DNA of 64,000 nt from Fragum whitleyi (GCA_948146395.1 OX411549.1:24295155-24359154), one strand, 5' to 3'; numbered from the stretch's first letter, positions 61,201 to 64,000 are shown. The notes: generated by a model from the letters alone, not told the origin. Translations and numbers: made by a program.

Positions 61201-64000
61201 AAAATAATCTTTTATTTGTCCGGGGAACAAGTGAAGAAAACATGTATTTCCACACCCCTATATTACACTATGTAGCTTTCTAGGCTGCTAAGTGTTTGCA
61301 GCTAAATCACATGTCTAATAGTGTCACAAAATTAATCTATAAGTAATGGAACACATCAAAGAAATTCAGCTGTTTTAACTCACACTTCAATCTATACTGT
61401 AATTTCCCTATAGACTTCTCAAGTTGATATTTTTCTGCCTCCCAGTCTCTCTTTGATGCATCCTTTTCTTCTGTCAGATTGGCCACTTCATACCTATAAC
61501 ATTTAGATACTATTAAGAGTATTTGTTGATTTCATAGAGGTATGAAATAACTAGAAAGCCATGAATGGCTTGAGTCGCTCCACAGGCTTGAAATTCTTGA
61601 AATAGCAAATCTAATGTTTGACTAGATTTTAAGATATTTCGGGTTCTACTGATGTTGAAATGATTTTCAAAAATGCCATTTTATAACATATAGAGAAATG
61701 ATCTCCGCCTATAAAATACATATTTTTCATCTGATCACAATAATTTTTGGCAGACTGATAAAGCTTCACTCAAGAATCATTCCAGTGAAATTTGGTTGAT
61801 ATCCATCCATTACATTCTGAGAAAATGATTTTCTAAGTTTCCACTATATAACATATAGAGAAATGACCTCCGCCCATAAAATGCACATTTTTCATCCGAT
61901 CACAATAATTTTTGGTAGACTGATAAAAGGTCACCCAAGGATCATTCCAGTGAAATTTGGTCTATATCTATTGTTTACATTCTGAGAAAATGATTTTCAA
62001 AGTTTCCATTATATAACATATAGAGAAATGACCTCCGCCCATAAAATGTATATTTTTCATCCGATCACAATAATTTTTGATACACTGATAAAGGGTCACT
62101 TAAGGATCATTCATGTAAAATTTAATTGGTATCTATCCATTAGAATCTGAGAAAAGTCACTTTTTACCATATTTGGAAATTAGCCACGCCCATTAAATCC
62201 ATGTTTTTCATTGGATCAAAATTTCTTGAACAACTTTGAAAGAAGGTTTCCCAAGGATCATTCATGTGAAGTTTGGTTGAATTTCATCCAGTAGTTTCTG
62301 AGGAGAAGATTTTTTAAGGAAAAAGTTTACGACCGGACGGACGCACGCACGCACGCACGGACGGACGGACGCACGACGGACACAACGCCATGACAATAGC
62401 CCCAGTGGCTTTCAGCCAGTGGAGCTAAAAACTTTCTCATGCTGTATGAATTTGCAAATAATTTAATTTCATGAAGAAAAAATGTAAAGATGTATTCACA
62501 ATGAAACAGATTTCCTTTGAGGATACTTTGTGCCAAAGCTTACAAAATTGCGGTGTATGCAAAATAGTTTTCATTGAGTAATAAAACAAATTTCAAGCCT
62601 ATCAATATACATGAATCTTGATGGACTCAACCTAAATTATTACTGAATAGTTTGCAATGATTTTGTTTTCTTGTTTGCATTCACTTTTAATTGTTTAAAG
62701 TTCATAGGTGTTTCCTTGTCTCCAAGATATCTAAATCATACACAATACGATATTTGTTCACAGATATTTTGTTGTTTCCAAGACATTTTCAGGTTGCACT
62801 ACAAATAAATGTATATAAACTATAAACTTAATCATCCATTACGTTGACAATTGAAATTATGCATGGTCTGTGAAAATAGTATAAGCAGGGCTTGTGCAAG
62901 ATCTTTTTTTAAATTTGGGAGTCATTGACCCCTTGAACATAAAATTCTAGGGGTCAAAGCTGTTTTTGTAGGGTAAAAAAAGAGCAAAACATGAGAACTT
63001 ATCAGTCTTTAAAGTAATCAACATAAACAATAAAGTGTAGTTTGTATCACATTTATATAGATATTTTGTTATAGTATTAAGAAAACAATTGATCTATATA
63101 ATCTTTTATATTGCATAGGTTGCACCACCAGAAATTCAGTGGTACAAAATGACCTCCTACAGGTCAAACACCAGCCCTGTATAAGTAGAACAACACATGT
63201 TAAATGAAGTTTTATTTCCTATTTAATTGATGATGATTAATAAGGTAGTGGATCCATAATAGTTATGAAACATTTCGAAACTAATGATATTCTCAATTAG
63301 GAAACCTCAGTTAACACTGTTAAAGTAAATAACTTGCAAAATGATGCAGATTTTTTACAAATCCACTACCTTAAGTCCACCTTTCTTCAACTTAACTACA
63401 TGCATAACAACTCTACCTGCTCTCTTTCAATTCTTTGAACAAAGTTTCTTTCTCCTGTTGTATGATGTCCAATTCCTGATTCCGTATTTCCAACTCATCT
63501 GTATTTTTCTGCTTTTCTGCCTCTAACTCCTTAATCCTCTTTTCCCTGATTTTCATTTTCTTTGACATAACATCTCTAGAAGCTTTCATCTCCTCTAGTG
63601 CAGCTGTTGTGTCCTGTAACTGTCTAGCATACACATCTCTCTCGTCTCTCATAGATTCGGTAGTTCGTGAATTACCCTCCATGACTTGCTGGAGGTTTGT
63701 TACCTGTTCTTGTAACATTGTTATATTTTTCTCTTTTTCTTCAAGCTGTACTGACAGTCTCTCTTTAACAGTTTTTAACTGAGATAATTCATTGTTCTTT
63801 TGTTCCATGATGTTGAAATAATAATCCCTCTCCTGAGAAACACGTTCAAAATCAGAAGTTTTGGCAGTCAGCATGTCGGTGAGATGTTTTCTCTCTGCAA
63901 CCACAGCATCATATTGAACTTTAACAGTGTCTGTCCTATCAGATAACTCTCTTGTTTGTTGTCTTAGTTCTCTGTTTTCTGCCTTTGTATTATCAAGGTC
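14881..64000 (-). CDS. CCDC158-like: CCDC158-like coiled-coil protein, C-terminal 654 codons in 11 exons (5' end outside window)
   Basis: Eleven minus-strand exons join in one frame: 63417-64000, 61384-61493, 49448-49626, 48451-48609, 37539-37631, 34051-34188, 33110-33321, 30953-31077, 27553-27708, 16650-16772 and 14881-14966. Every junction is GT/AG and exon phases match throughout (total 1965 nt including TGA). In-window residues 1-375 are heptad-like coiled coil rich in E, K, Q and L; 376-585 is a Ser/Lys/Gln-rich linker; the last 60 or so residues are again helical and end in a Lys-rich tail. The match to vertebrate CCDC158 is colinear: MQKEVTAKRSLVDTLQSKI here against MQKQITAKRGQIDALQSKI in the human protein as I remember it, with similar agreement at the EMFEQELTRMKLAHQLEMK block and the C-terminus. 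CCDC158 has no established biochemical role that I can cite; a structural, possibly cytoskeletal or centrosomal role is inference. Introns reach about 12 kb and are full of repeats. An extra phase-0 exon in the large introns cannot be excluded. Confidence 0.88.
15118..15847 (+). mobile_element. piggyBac-like MITE family M, copy 2, split by an insertion
   Basis: Left part 15118-15154 and right part 15705-15847 together match 8668-8938. The middle is occupied by the satellite-type element at 15155-15704. The right end TTCAGCATGACACGGTTAA is preserved. Confidence 0.65.
15155..15704 (+). mobile_element. Hairpin-headed element family A, copy 1
   Basis: Starts CAAGAGGACCATGATGGTCC, then CACTCACCTGAG. 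It contains an ACGG/GGAC microsatellite (15601-15650) and ends with a GAGCACTTTGTGCTC hairpin, AGGTGAGCTAAAAA. The CTCACCTGAG near the start is the inverse of CTCAGGTGAG at the end. No tandem units in this short copy. Confidence 0.8.
15986..16649. other. Intron sequence, nothing recognised
   Basis: AT-rich intron between the duplication's right end and exon w10. No repeat family or coding signal was identified. Confidence 0.5.
16650..16772 (-). CDS. CCDC158-like: CCDC158-like exon w10 (penultimate)
   Basis: A 123-nt exon (phase 1 in and out), acceptor TTATTACAG, donor GTTTGT. It encodes E-DVSISPARIPLPDTHELCK, then RLEERISSLTKMGDNLQKEN, matching the C-terminal coil of CCDC158 (CRKLQNRLESL...LQLKNQ). 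An upstream partial copy keeps its own acceptor 126 nt away in frame, so a longer exon, 16650-16898, is also possible. Confidence 0.87.
16773..16898 (-). CDS. Possible alternative 5' extension of exon w10 (in-frame duplicate)
   Basis: From the copied acceptor at 16899-16900 the frame is open across the copy, the inter-copy spacer and the original acceptor, into w10. The added length is 126 nt, exactly 42 codons, so phase is unchanged. The extension would repeat DVSISPARIPLPDTHELCK and then read a Leu/Ile-rich spacer. Whether splicing ever uses it cannot be told from sequence. Confidence 0.35.
16773..17420 (-). repeat. Tandem array of decayed partial copies of exon w10
   Basis: Six further copies of the exon's 5' half plus its acceptor follow the real exon. 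Acceptor-like CTNTGTAATAAAG (plus-strand view) recurs near 16773, 16899, 17013, 17126, 17199 (degenerate), 17300 and 17415, a spacing of about 73-126 bp. Similarity falls with distance: the first copy is nearly exact over the DVSISPARIPLPDTHELCK part, the later ones keep mainly the CATGAGTATCAGGCAGT-like core and the acceptor. Confidence 0.8.
17421..17999. other. Intron sequence, nothing recognised
   Basis: AT-rich; no conserved motif, repeat or open frame of note. Confidence 0.45.
18000..18112 (+). mobile_element. MITE family M fragment, copy 3
   Basis: Contains the perfect palindromic core AGATCAGACTGCAC / GTGCAGGCTGATCT and the CTGCCAAAG motif of the family. The left half is not recognisable. 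Confidence 0.55.
18115..18330 (+). mobile_element. Truncated hairpin-headed element
   Basis: Begins AACAAGAGCACTGCCGGTTG and keeps a GGGGCATAATTT motif typical of the interior of these elements. A related GCAGAGATATCAC tail motif is also seen near 53240-53265. The 3' tail is absent. Confidence 0.4.
18331..19372. other. Intron sequence with one short hairpin
   Basis: Mostly unassigned AT-rich DNA. A hairpin with arms CAGAATCGTCT/AGACGATTCTG lies near 18967-18992. Confidence 0.4.
19373..20005. repeat. Local tandem repeats with nested palindromes
   Basis: An 82-bp unit is repeated head to tail at 19409-19490 and 19491-19572 with one difference visible. A diverged copy of the whole stretch follows at about 19675-19880. 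19865-19990 contains stacked palindromes of GAAAATGCTTGCAA / GTGTGAAA type. Confidence 0.75.
20112..20332 (+). mobile_element. piggyBac-like MITE family G, copy 1
   Basis: Flanked by TTAA (20108-20111 and 20333-20336), with ends CCCTTTCCTG and CAGCAAAGGG. It has an internal AGAAGAAATTGCTTGTC/GAAGCAATTTCTTCT palindrome. TTAA flanks with CCC ends are the signature of piggyBac-type insertion. No transposase inside. Confidence 0.75.
20343..20757 (+). repeat. Interspersed repeat family H, copy 1
   Basis: About 410 bp, repeated in inverse orientation at 30296-30895. It contains two TGACGTCA sites, an AACAGATAAAAAC/GTTTTTATCTGTT fold and a GTCATCTA/TAGATGAC pair. No coding capacity. Confidence 0.75.
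20758..21473. repeat. Degenerate tandem repeat of about 180 bp
   Basis: ACAACAGTTGCACATAAAA, AACTTAACCAAGAA and AGAGTAATGAATCTTTGT motifs recur three to four times. Related units occur at 28095-28459 and 30026-30240. Confidence 0.6.
21474..22631 (+). mobile_element. Satellite-bearing element family C, copy 2 (complete)
   Basis: Head AACTAGAAAGCCATGAATGG, about five tandem units of about 165 bp, then the tail: ACGG-rich tract, ACACAACGCCATGACAATAG and CAGCCAGTGGAGCTAAAAA. This is the reference form for judging the rearranged copy at 9095-10030. Confidence 0.8.
22632..23066. other. Intron sequence with a family I fragment
   Basis: 22920-23030 matches the right end of MITE family I (ACTCATTCAATTTCATTCC, TTGTCAATTTCATGATG). 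The rest is unassigned. Confidence 0.5.
23071..23289 (-). mobile_element. piggyBac-like MITE family G, copy 2 (inverted)
   Basis: Reverse complement of 20112-20332 along its full length, flanked by TTAA at 23067-23070 and 23290-23293. The two copies face each other about 2.7 kb apart in the same intron. Confidence 0.75.
23830..24640. repeat. Tandem repeat of about 210 bp interrupted by an insertion
   Basis: Units around TTATAAGTTGAA|ATAAAGCTCT: a partial unit (23830-23988), then 24253-24463 and 24464-24640. A hairpin-type element lies between the first two. Confidence 0.75.
23990..24252 (+). mobile_element. Hairpin-type element family D, copy 1
   Basis: Runs from CAAGATGTGTTTGTGAAAC through AATGCCCCCGGAAC, a GGACAGAC tract, and ATGCCCCCGATCTCTCGATA to CGGGGGCATAAAA. 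The empty site TTATAAGTTGAAATAAAGC in the neighbouring repeat unit fixes the borders to within a few A residues and shows no target duplication. Confidence 0.8.
24641..24943. other. Intron sequence with palindromic GAAGAAATTGC-type motifs
   Basis: Resembles family G interior in places (TTTTCAAAATTTTAGACTGG, TGCTTC...) but no clear ends are visible. It may be a decayed copy. Confidence 0.35.
24944..26604. repeat. Element body with duplicated unit, split by a LINE
   Basis: Two similar units (about 25205-25352 and 26208-26370; CATCTGATTTGCTACTCAAA core) flank the LINE fragment. Downstream, GGACAGATGGACGGACAG and GGGAAGCATAAATATG (26505-26604) resemble a worn family D tail. Related text recurs at 38100-38260. 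Confidence 0.6.
25353..26191 (+). mobile_element. Internally deleted LINE (CR1/L2-like) with a 2A-like motif
   Basis: The left part encodes a hydrophobic stretch (LCLLLLSLSA) followed directly by DVETNPGP at 25558-25581, the 2A ribosome-skipping consensus. The first residues of a Cys-rich, PHD-finger-like region come next (PCGSCQYEVYDND). At about 25640 the text switches, in another frame, to a reverse-transcriptase C-terminal domain (LRRAARWVQ ... WNSLPETI) ending at TGA 26014-26016. A short 3' UTR and a GATA-repeat tail (26160-26191) complete the element. The endonuclease and RT core are missing. It is inactive as it stands. Confidence 0.82.
26605..27552. repeat. Intron sequence with one large hairpin
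   Basis: 27425-27515 is a near-perfect inverted repeat (ACGGTGCAAACTGTTTGCAA ... arms about 40 bp around GCACGCAAGTGC). 26820-27050 resembles the body of the element at 24944-26604. The rest is unassigned. Confidence 0.55.
27553..27708 (-). CDS. CCDC158-like: CCDC158-like exon w9
   Basis: A 156-nt exon (phase 1 in and out), acceptor CTTATAG, donor GTCAGT. It begins E-SQRRLPKSKHRRSRSAEA, a very basic patch, followed by an acidic/Ser segment (SAFSDSEYRLSDIS). A short AAGT microsatellite abuts the acceptor on the intron side. Open frame and phase fit support it; there is no strong family similarity here. Confidence 0.78.
27712..27930. repeat. AAGT microsatellite followed by a hairpin
   Basis: Five AAGT/TAAG units directly abut the w9 acceptor. 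A hairpin then follows at 27795-27840 (CACTATTGTAAGTGCC / GGCACTTACAATAGTG). Confidence 0.7.
28095..30240. repeat. Degenerate tandem repeat of about 185 bp, split by an element
   Basis: CATGGCTGTTGCACTTG and GATGTGCAAAGCTTCATA units occur at about 28100-28275, 28276-28459 and 30026-30205. The last two are nearly identical. The satellite-bearing element of family B lies between them. Confidence 0.7.
28460..30025 (+). mobile_element. Satellite-bearing element family B, copy 1 (complete)
   Basis: Head CAAGAGGGCCATAGTGGCCC then CGCTCACCTGA; eight tandem units of about 145 bp (28762-29925, TTTGACCCCGTGACCTAG and ATTCTGACCAAAATTCAGG cores); GACGACGGAC tract; tail GAGCACTTCGTGCTC AGGTGAGCTAAAA. The tail is the same as in family A. 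Confidence 0.85.
30296..30895 (-). repeat. Interspersed repeat family H, copy 2 (inverted, interrupted)
   Basis: Reverse complement of 20343-20757 with a family D element inserted at 30657-30837. Two arms of a GACATAACAATATATTAATT/TGACGTCA region and the AACAGATAAAAAC fold are preserved. Confidence 0.75.
30657..30837 (+). mobile_element. Hairpin-type element family D, copy 3 (nested)
   Basis: CAAGAGCTGTCACTGTAAG, AATGCCCCCGACACC, a pure GGAC/GGACAGAC tract, and ATCGGGGGCATAAAA. It lies in an A-run of repeat H. The uninterrupted site is at about 20380-20400 on the other copy. Confidence 0.75.
30953..31077 (-). CDS. CCDC158-like: CCDC158-like exon w8
   Basis: A 125-nt exon (phase 2 in, 1 out), acceptor TTTTCAG, donor GTACAT. 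It encodes R-VPMATSSDISYFSDGEADD, then a basic Ser/Arg segment ending YSPEKK. It ends in a run of eight A residues before G|GT, a slippage-prone junction. It is Ser/Asp rich like the following exon. Confidence 0.8.
31261..32498 (+). mobile_element. Satellite-bearing element family A, copy 2
   Basis: Head CAAGAGGACCACAATGGTCC; about five tandem units of about 170 bp (GGAGCCCAAATATGACC, TATGAAAGCTGTCTGCC cores); tail CTCACCTTGAGCACTTCG, then worn. Confidence 0.8.
32730..33084 (+). mobile_element. MITE family R, copy 1
   Basis: Ends CAGGGGTGTGGAATTCCCAT and TATTTCCACAACCCTG, with paired CCCACTTGTCC / GGGACAAGTGG and a large internal AAGAAAATGCTGAG fold. Other copies are at 48050-48402 and 60901-61259. 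Confidence 0.8.
33110..33321 (-). CDS. CCDC158-like: CCDC158-like exon w7
   Basis: A 212-nt exon entering at phase 0 after acceptor ATTTCAG and leaving at phase 2 before GTACTG. It holds a short helical motif, ELKFLLNEMRALLSEK, resembling the DLKQLLQELRSVINEE element of vertebrate CCDC158. A basic, Pro-containing stretch ending ANQRRAFIHQ follows. A repeat element (32730-33084) ends only about 25 bp beyond its donor. Confidence 0.87.
33322..34050. repeat. Intron with two worn family D-like elements
   Basis: 33540-33632 ends ATGCCGGAGAATAAAA (worn D tail). 33660-33945 runs from TATAACCCCCTACAAG through a GGACGGACCAACC tract to TTTTAGGGGGTATATT, paired ends of the same general design. Confidence 0.5.
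34051..34188 (-). CDS. CCDC158-like: CCDC158-like exon w6
   Basis: A 138-nt phase 0-0 exon, acceptor AAATAG, donor GTAAAT. Its 46 residues are polar and low in hydrophobics (S, T, Q, K, E, D rich), starting EAIQRASSLKTETQ and ending EDRKVAQ. This is the linker that is also poorly conserved in vertebrate CCDC158, so the call rests on splice sites, frame and position rather than on similarity. Confidence 0.8.
34214..35277 (+). mobile_element. MITE family L, copy 7, split by a TA-flanked element
   Basis: Left part 34214-34398 (CTGTGACCATCTGGGTAGTG, GTTGATCTCTGCTGGATC) and right part 35227-35277 (GAATTCCCAGACAATTACAT) correspond to the two sides of a family L element. Confidence 0.65.
34399..35226 (+). 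mobile_element. Tc1/mariner-like non-autonomous element
   Basis: An 828-bp element with about 30-bp inverted ends (TACTCAGTTCCAAAAGAAAG on the left) differing at one base, flanked by TA on both sides. The unoccupied family L site reads CAAATATTTATTT, giving a TA duplication. No open frame resembling a transposase. Confidence 0.8.
35524..35758 (+). mobile_element. piggyBac-like MITE family M, copy 4 (best ends)
   Basis: TTAACCCTTGTCATGCTGAA at the left and TTCAGCATGACAAGGGTAAA at the right, about 235 bp, with the CTGCACACATGTGCAG palindrome. Confidence 0.8.
35759..36040. other. Intron sequence, nothing recognised
   Basis: No repeat or coding signal seen. Confidence 0.4.
36049..36747 (+). mobile_element. 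hAT-like non-autonomous element
   Basis: A 699-bp element with inverted ends TAGGGATGGGAACGATTACC and GGTAATTGTTCCCATCCCTA. The 8-bp flanks GTAATTGT and GTAATTTT differ at one base, as expected for an aged hAT target duplication. No transposase frame. Confidence 0.8.
36921..37083 (+). mobile_element. Hairpin-type element family D, copy 2 (short)
   Basis: Close relative of 23990-24252 with the middle deleted: CAAGATGTGATTGTGAAAC, AATGCCCCCGTAAC, GGACAGACGGACGGAC tract, CGGGGGCATAAA. Confidence 0.8.
37108..37165. repeat. Hairpin
   Basis: Arms GTACTCATAGGAATCATCTT / AAGATGATTCCTATGAGTAC around GCT; a perfect 20-bp stem. Confidence 0.8.
37270..37515 (+). mobile_element. piggyBac-like MITE family M, copy 5
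   Basis: CTTAACCTTTGTCAAGCTGA left, TTCAGCATGACAAAGGTTGA right, ATACTGCACATATGTGCAG core. It ends about 20 bp from exon w5. Confidence 0.75.
37539..37631 (-). CDS. CCDC158-like: CCDC158-like exon w5
   Basis: A 93-nt phase 0-0 exon, acceptor CTTTAG, donor GTACAA. It encodes 31 residues from AALRNATTQAQVEM to LTRMKLAHQLEMK, matching the end of the central coil of CCDC158 (RLKLQHTLDIKEL). It is preceded in the intron by a 10.8-kb repeat-rich stretch. Confidence 0.88.
37741..37992 (-). mobile_element. tRNA-derived SINE family J, copy 1
   Basis: Minus-strand head at the right: CGCAGTTGGTAGTGCATTAA (A box) and CAGGTTTGATCCCC (B box). The body runs left to GTCACAATATGACTG. It has the clearest tRNA-like head of the four copies. 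Confidence 0.75.
38043..38338 (+). mobile_element. Hairpin-type element, family D-like, copy 4
   Basis: CAAGAGATGTTAAAATATTT, ATGCCCCCCATAAAAGC, then a GGGCAACAACTC body shared with 24944-25200, and a worn CTTCTCAAAAGGGGGG tail. Confidence 0.6.
38525..39010. repeat. Repeat family O, copies 1 and 2
   Basis: 38525-38772 has inverted ends (AGGTTATTAAACTTTTCTTG / GAGAAAAGGTTTACAACCTC) and an AAGATAATATTGATAA/TTATCAGTATTATCTT fold. 38815-39010 is a second, left-truncated copy. A third is at 40446-40690. Confidence 0.7.
39011..40445. other. Intron sequence with simple repeats
   Basis: CTT repeat at 39300-39318 and ATT repeat at about 40217-40247. The remainder shows no recognised element or coding signal. 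Confidence 0.5.
40446..40690. repeat. Repeat family O, copy 3
   Basis: CTGGGCCCCAGGTTATAAAA left end, GAGAAAAGTTTTATTACCTC right end, central ATAAAAGATAATATC/ATTATCTTTTAT fold. Confidence 0.7.
40691..42096. other. Intron sequence, nothing recognised
   Basis: AT-rich DNA without an identified repeat or exon. Confidence 0.45.
42097..42244 (+). mobile_element. Foldback MITE family F, copy 2
   Basis: GGTAGTGG start and TTCACTACC end followed by TTAA; inner TGAGGTTTCC/GGAAACCTCA fold. The left arm is decayed. Confidence 0.65.
42245..42863. other. Intron sequence with an ATAAC-repeat tail
   Basis: 42683-42703 is an ATAAC simple repeat next to AGGCCTCTGGCCC, possibly the tail of a retroposon. No gene. 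Confidence 0.4.
42864..43099 (+). mobile_element. MITE family N, copy 2
   Basis: GAGCCTCTGCATGAGATTTG left and GAGATGTCTTGCACAGGCTC right; internal ATCTGCACAGTCTGACC. Same family as 4979-5220. Confidence 0.75.
43455..44692 (+). mobile_element. Satellite-bearing element family A, copy 3
   Basis: Head CAAGAGGACCAAGATGGTCC, CGCTCACCTGAG, five tandem units of about 170 bp with the same cores as 31261-32498, ACGACGGAC remnant and tail CTTGAGCTCAGGTGAGCTAA (the tail hairpin is shortened). Confidence 0.85.
44732..44800. repeat. Hairpin
   Basis: GCTCAGTTCAAAACAGTTAT ... AACCGTTTTGTGCTGAGC with a CCCTATA/TATAGGG inner stem. Confidence 0.7.
44801..45585. other. Intron sequence with one short palindrome
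   Basis: An AGAAATTGCTT/AAGCAATTTCT fold lies at about 45425-45451. No other feature. Confidence 0.4.
45586..45930 (-). mobile_element. tRNA-derived SINE family J, copy 2
   Basis: The left edge is a TTGATTGATTGA tail (TCAA repeats on the minus strand), then GAATGGAGTTTTAATCCGC and CTGGTATTTCTCACCCCAG. The head at the right is degenerate. Confidence 0.65.
45931..46669. other. Intron sequence, nothing recognised
   Basis: No repeat family or exon identified. Confidence 0.4.
46670..47865 (+). mobile_element. Satellite-bearing element family B, copy 2 (3' truncated)
   Basis: Head CAAGAGGGCCATAGTGGCCC, then about six units of about 145 bp, then GTTGACGACGGACAAG and loss of the usual tail. Two adjacent 290-bp blocks (about 47110-47400 and 47405-47690) match each other better than neighbouring single units do. 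Confidence 0.8.
48050..48402 (-). mobile_element. MITE family R, copy 2 (inverted)
   Basis: Right end AAAATTCTACACCCCTGAC is the reverse of the family start. TCCACTCGTCCCTGGACAAG and AAGAAAATGCTGGAGCC identify the body. It lies 48 bp from exon w4. Confidence 0.75.
48451..48609 (-). CDS. CCDC158-like: CCDC158-like exon w4
   Basis: A 159-nt phase 0-0 exon between acceptor AAACAG and donor GTTTGT. Its 53 residues run from EKSNLEEDKDKLKSSLNK to KLEASLEK, all coiled coil. This corresponds to the EEKSKLSQEL...ALDKA stretch of CCDC158. Confidence 0.9.
48610..49447. other. Intron between w3 and w4, nothing recognised
   Basis: The shortest repeat-free intron in the window; no element identified. Confidence 0.5.
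49448..49626 (-). CDS. CCDC158-like: CCDC158-like exon w3 (most conserved block)
   Basis: A 179-nt exon, acceptor TTTTACAG, donor GTATTAAC. The first codon is completed by w2 (T plus CT, Ser). It encodes VEQDLALTQKALRKRESVDN, then TAVKVADK, then the block MQKEVTAKRSLVDTLQSKI and a coil ending LLK in phase 0. This block carries the clearest match to CCDC158. The phase fit with w2 shows that no extra exon is needed in the 11.8-kb intron between them. Confidence 0.92.
49831..50059 (+). mobile_element. MITE family N, copy 3
   Basis: CTGTGTGTGACATTTCCAAC left, GTTGGAAATCTCATGCACAG right; internal GTGCAGATGCACAGGCTGG. Confidence 0.75.
50060..50818. other. Intron sequence; element-end-like motif at 50361
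   Basis: GGGCCCGAGGTTATAAACCA at about 50361 is the inverse of TTTATAACCTCGGGCC at about 60686-60702. Whether the two belong to one element about 10 kb long cannot be decided here. Confidence 0.35.
50819..50982 (+). mobile_element. MITE family P, copy 1
   Basis: A 164-bp element with ends CTAGTTGGAGACCAATTCTC and GAGAATTTGTCTCCAACCAG, with sub-repeats ACCTGTTCTCGCC. Confidence 0.8.
51560..51715 (-). mobile_element. SINE-like fragment, family K-like
   Basis: Minus strand: GTTGAGCATCTCTTGATCAA and GTCCTGAGTTTGTTTCC recall worn A and B boxes, with a body to the left. Degenerate. Confidence 0.4.
51903..52240 (-). mobile_element. Hairpin-type element, family D-like, inverted
   Basis: On plus, TATCCCCCACCTAGAAGGGG GTATAT then CCATCTGTCCGTCCATG is the reverse of a family D tail with a GGAC tract. 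AAGGTCAAGGTCACAG lies in the body. The left boundary is clear and the right one is not. Confidence 0.5.
52241..53508. repeat. Intron with a family M fragment, a hairpin and an element body
   Basis: 52515-52630: worn family M (GCAGGTTGAGCATGGCAAGG). 52765-52818: hairpin AAACAGTTGCAACTGCC / ...GGCGTTTACAACTGTTTT. 53125-53385: body and CAAGATCCCGAAAGGGGCC head of an uncharacterised element. Confidence 0.45.
53509..53750 (+). mobile_element. MITE family L, copy 8
   Basis: GGTTAGTGCATAAAAAGTTG, TGTCAGACTGTGTGGAATG palindrome, right end GATGGTCCCTTTTTGCGTGA. Confidence 0.7.
53855..54115 (-). mobile_element. tRNA-derived SINE family J, copy 3 (worn)
   Basis: Keeps TTTTCAACAATCTTCCAGC and CTGGTATTTCTCTCACCAG of the family body; head not recognisable. 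Confidence 0.5.
54314..54655 (+). mobile_element. Inverted-end repeat family T, copy 1
   Basis: CAGGGCTCGTATTAG left, CAAGCAAGAGCCCTG right. Internal pair GACCCCTTACCTG / AAGGGGTCA and a GGGGGTCACAATGACCCCC palindrome. Confidence 0.7.
54656..56512. other. Intron sequence with a worn family M copy
   Basis: 55905-56102 shares TAACCCTTATCCTGCTGAA and CTTAGATCAGACTGATTC with family M. The rest is unassigned AT-rich DNA. Confidence 0.4.
56513..56659 (+). mobile_element. Foldback MITE family F, copy 3
   Basis: TTAA on both sides (56509-56512, 56660-56663), GGAAGTGGACC start, TTCCACTACC end, GGAAACCTCAGTCAAC inner arm. Confidence 0.8.
56660..58035. other. Intron sequence, nothing recognised
   Basis: No repeat family or exon identified. 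The stretch at 57310-57405 has splice-site-like ends but no usable frame. Confidence 0.4.
58036..58651 (+). mobile_element. MITE family P, copy 2, with SINE inside
   Basis: GCTAGGAGCCAGTTCTTGCC left and GGCAAGAACTGGTACACAGC ... GTCTCTAG right match family P ends. A SINE at 58086-58335 lies within. Confidence 0.6.
58086..58335 (-). mobile_element. tRNA-derived SINE family J, copy 4
   Basis: TTGATTGATTGATTGAATGG tail side, CGCGGCGGCTGGAGCACC body, GGGGATTGAACC (inverse B box) at the right. The best-preserved body of the family. Confidence 0.75.
58652..58887. other. Intron sequence with poly-T
   Basis: A T-run at 58654-58672 and a short A/T-rich stretch; nothing else. Confidence 0.4.
58888..60073 (-). 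mobile_element. LINE (CR1/L2-like) fragment: reverse transcriptase C-terminal half, decayed
   Basis: One minus-strand frame covers the last RT motifs (SGVPQGSVLGPCLFLAYIND, FADDT catalytic motif, KCEVLRI, AKYLGVNI) and the thumb/C-terminal domain (RSAARYV ... SFFPRTIRLWNSLP). It is broken by in-frame stops at about 59472-59474 and 59998-60000 and one near 60065. The 3' UTR ends in two GTTGAA units near 58890. The 5' side stops at a long G-run. Same clade style as the fragment at 25353-26191. Confidence 0.85.
60074..60900. other. G-run and unassigned block
   Basis: A G-run at about 60078-60100 borders the LINE. 60101-60710 is richer in CG than its surroundings, contains CCGCCATATTG and ends with CATTCTCTATTGGAG and TTTATAACCTCGGGCC. 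No long open frame: the minus-strand ATG at about 60473 stops after 18 codons. Confidence 0.4.
60901..61259 (+). mobile_element. MITE family R, copy 3
   Basis: CAGGGGTGTGGAAATCCCAT left, ATGTATTTCCACACCCCTA right, AAGAAAATGCTGGAGTC fold. Same orientation as 32730-33084. Confidence 0.8.
61384..61493 (-). CDS. CCDC158-like: CCDC158-like exon w2
   Basis: A 110-nt exon between acceptor TTATAG and donor GTGAGT. It takes phase 2 from w1, making an AGG codon, and encodes R-YEVANLTEEKDASKRDW followed by about 17 more coiled-coil residues ending YRLK. It leaves phase 1. The YEV motif lines up with the EEYEVLKR region of vertebrate CCDC158. Confidence 0.88.
61549..62430 (+). mobile_element. Satellite-bearing element family C, copy 3 (complete)
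   Basis: AACTAGAAAGCCATGAATGG head, about three units of 165 bp (GAGAAATGACC at 61692, 61858, 62023), ACGC/ACGG microsatellite (62333-62383), tail CAGCCAGTGGAGCTAAAAA. Confidence 0.85.
62431..62885. other. Intron sequence, nothing recognised
   Basis: No repeat or coding signal seen. Confidence 0.4.
62886..63179 (+). mobile_element. Inverted-end repeat family T, copy 2
   Basis: CAGGGCTTGTGCAAGATC left, GGTCAAACACCAGCCCTG right, internal CATTGACCCCTTGAAC/CTAGGGGTCAAAG. Relative of 54314-54655. Confidence 0.65.
63244..63370 (+). mobile_element. Foldback MITE family F, copy 4
   Basis: GGTAGTGGATCC start, ATCCACTACC end followed by TTAA, GGAAACCTCAGTTAAC arm. It ends 46 bp from exon w1. Confidence 0.75.
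63417..64000 (-). CDS. CCDC158-like: CCDC158-like exon w1 (cut by the right window edge)
   Basis: This is an open frame of 194 codons plus 2 nt, beginning exactly at a codon boundary at 64000. It is almost pure coiled coil with E/K/Q-rich heptads and no stop. It ends ...KELKES plus AG (phase 2) at a GT donor (plus strand AC at 63415-63416). The segment around VMEGNSRTTESM corresponds to the part of CCDC158 just ahead of its RELEA-type coil. The true exon start and the N-terminal part of the protein lie beyond 64000. Confidence 0.9.
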
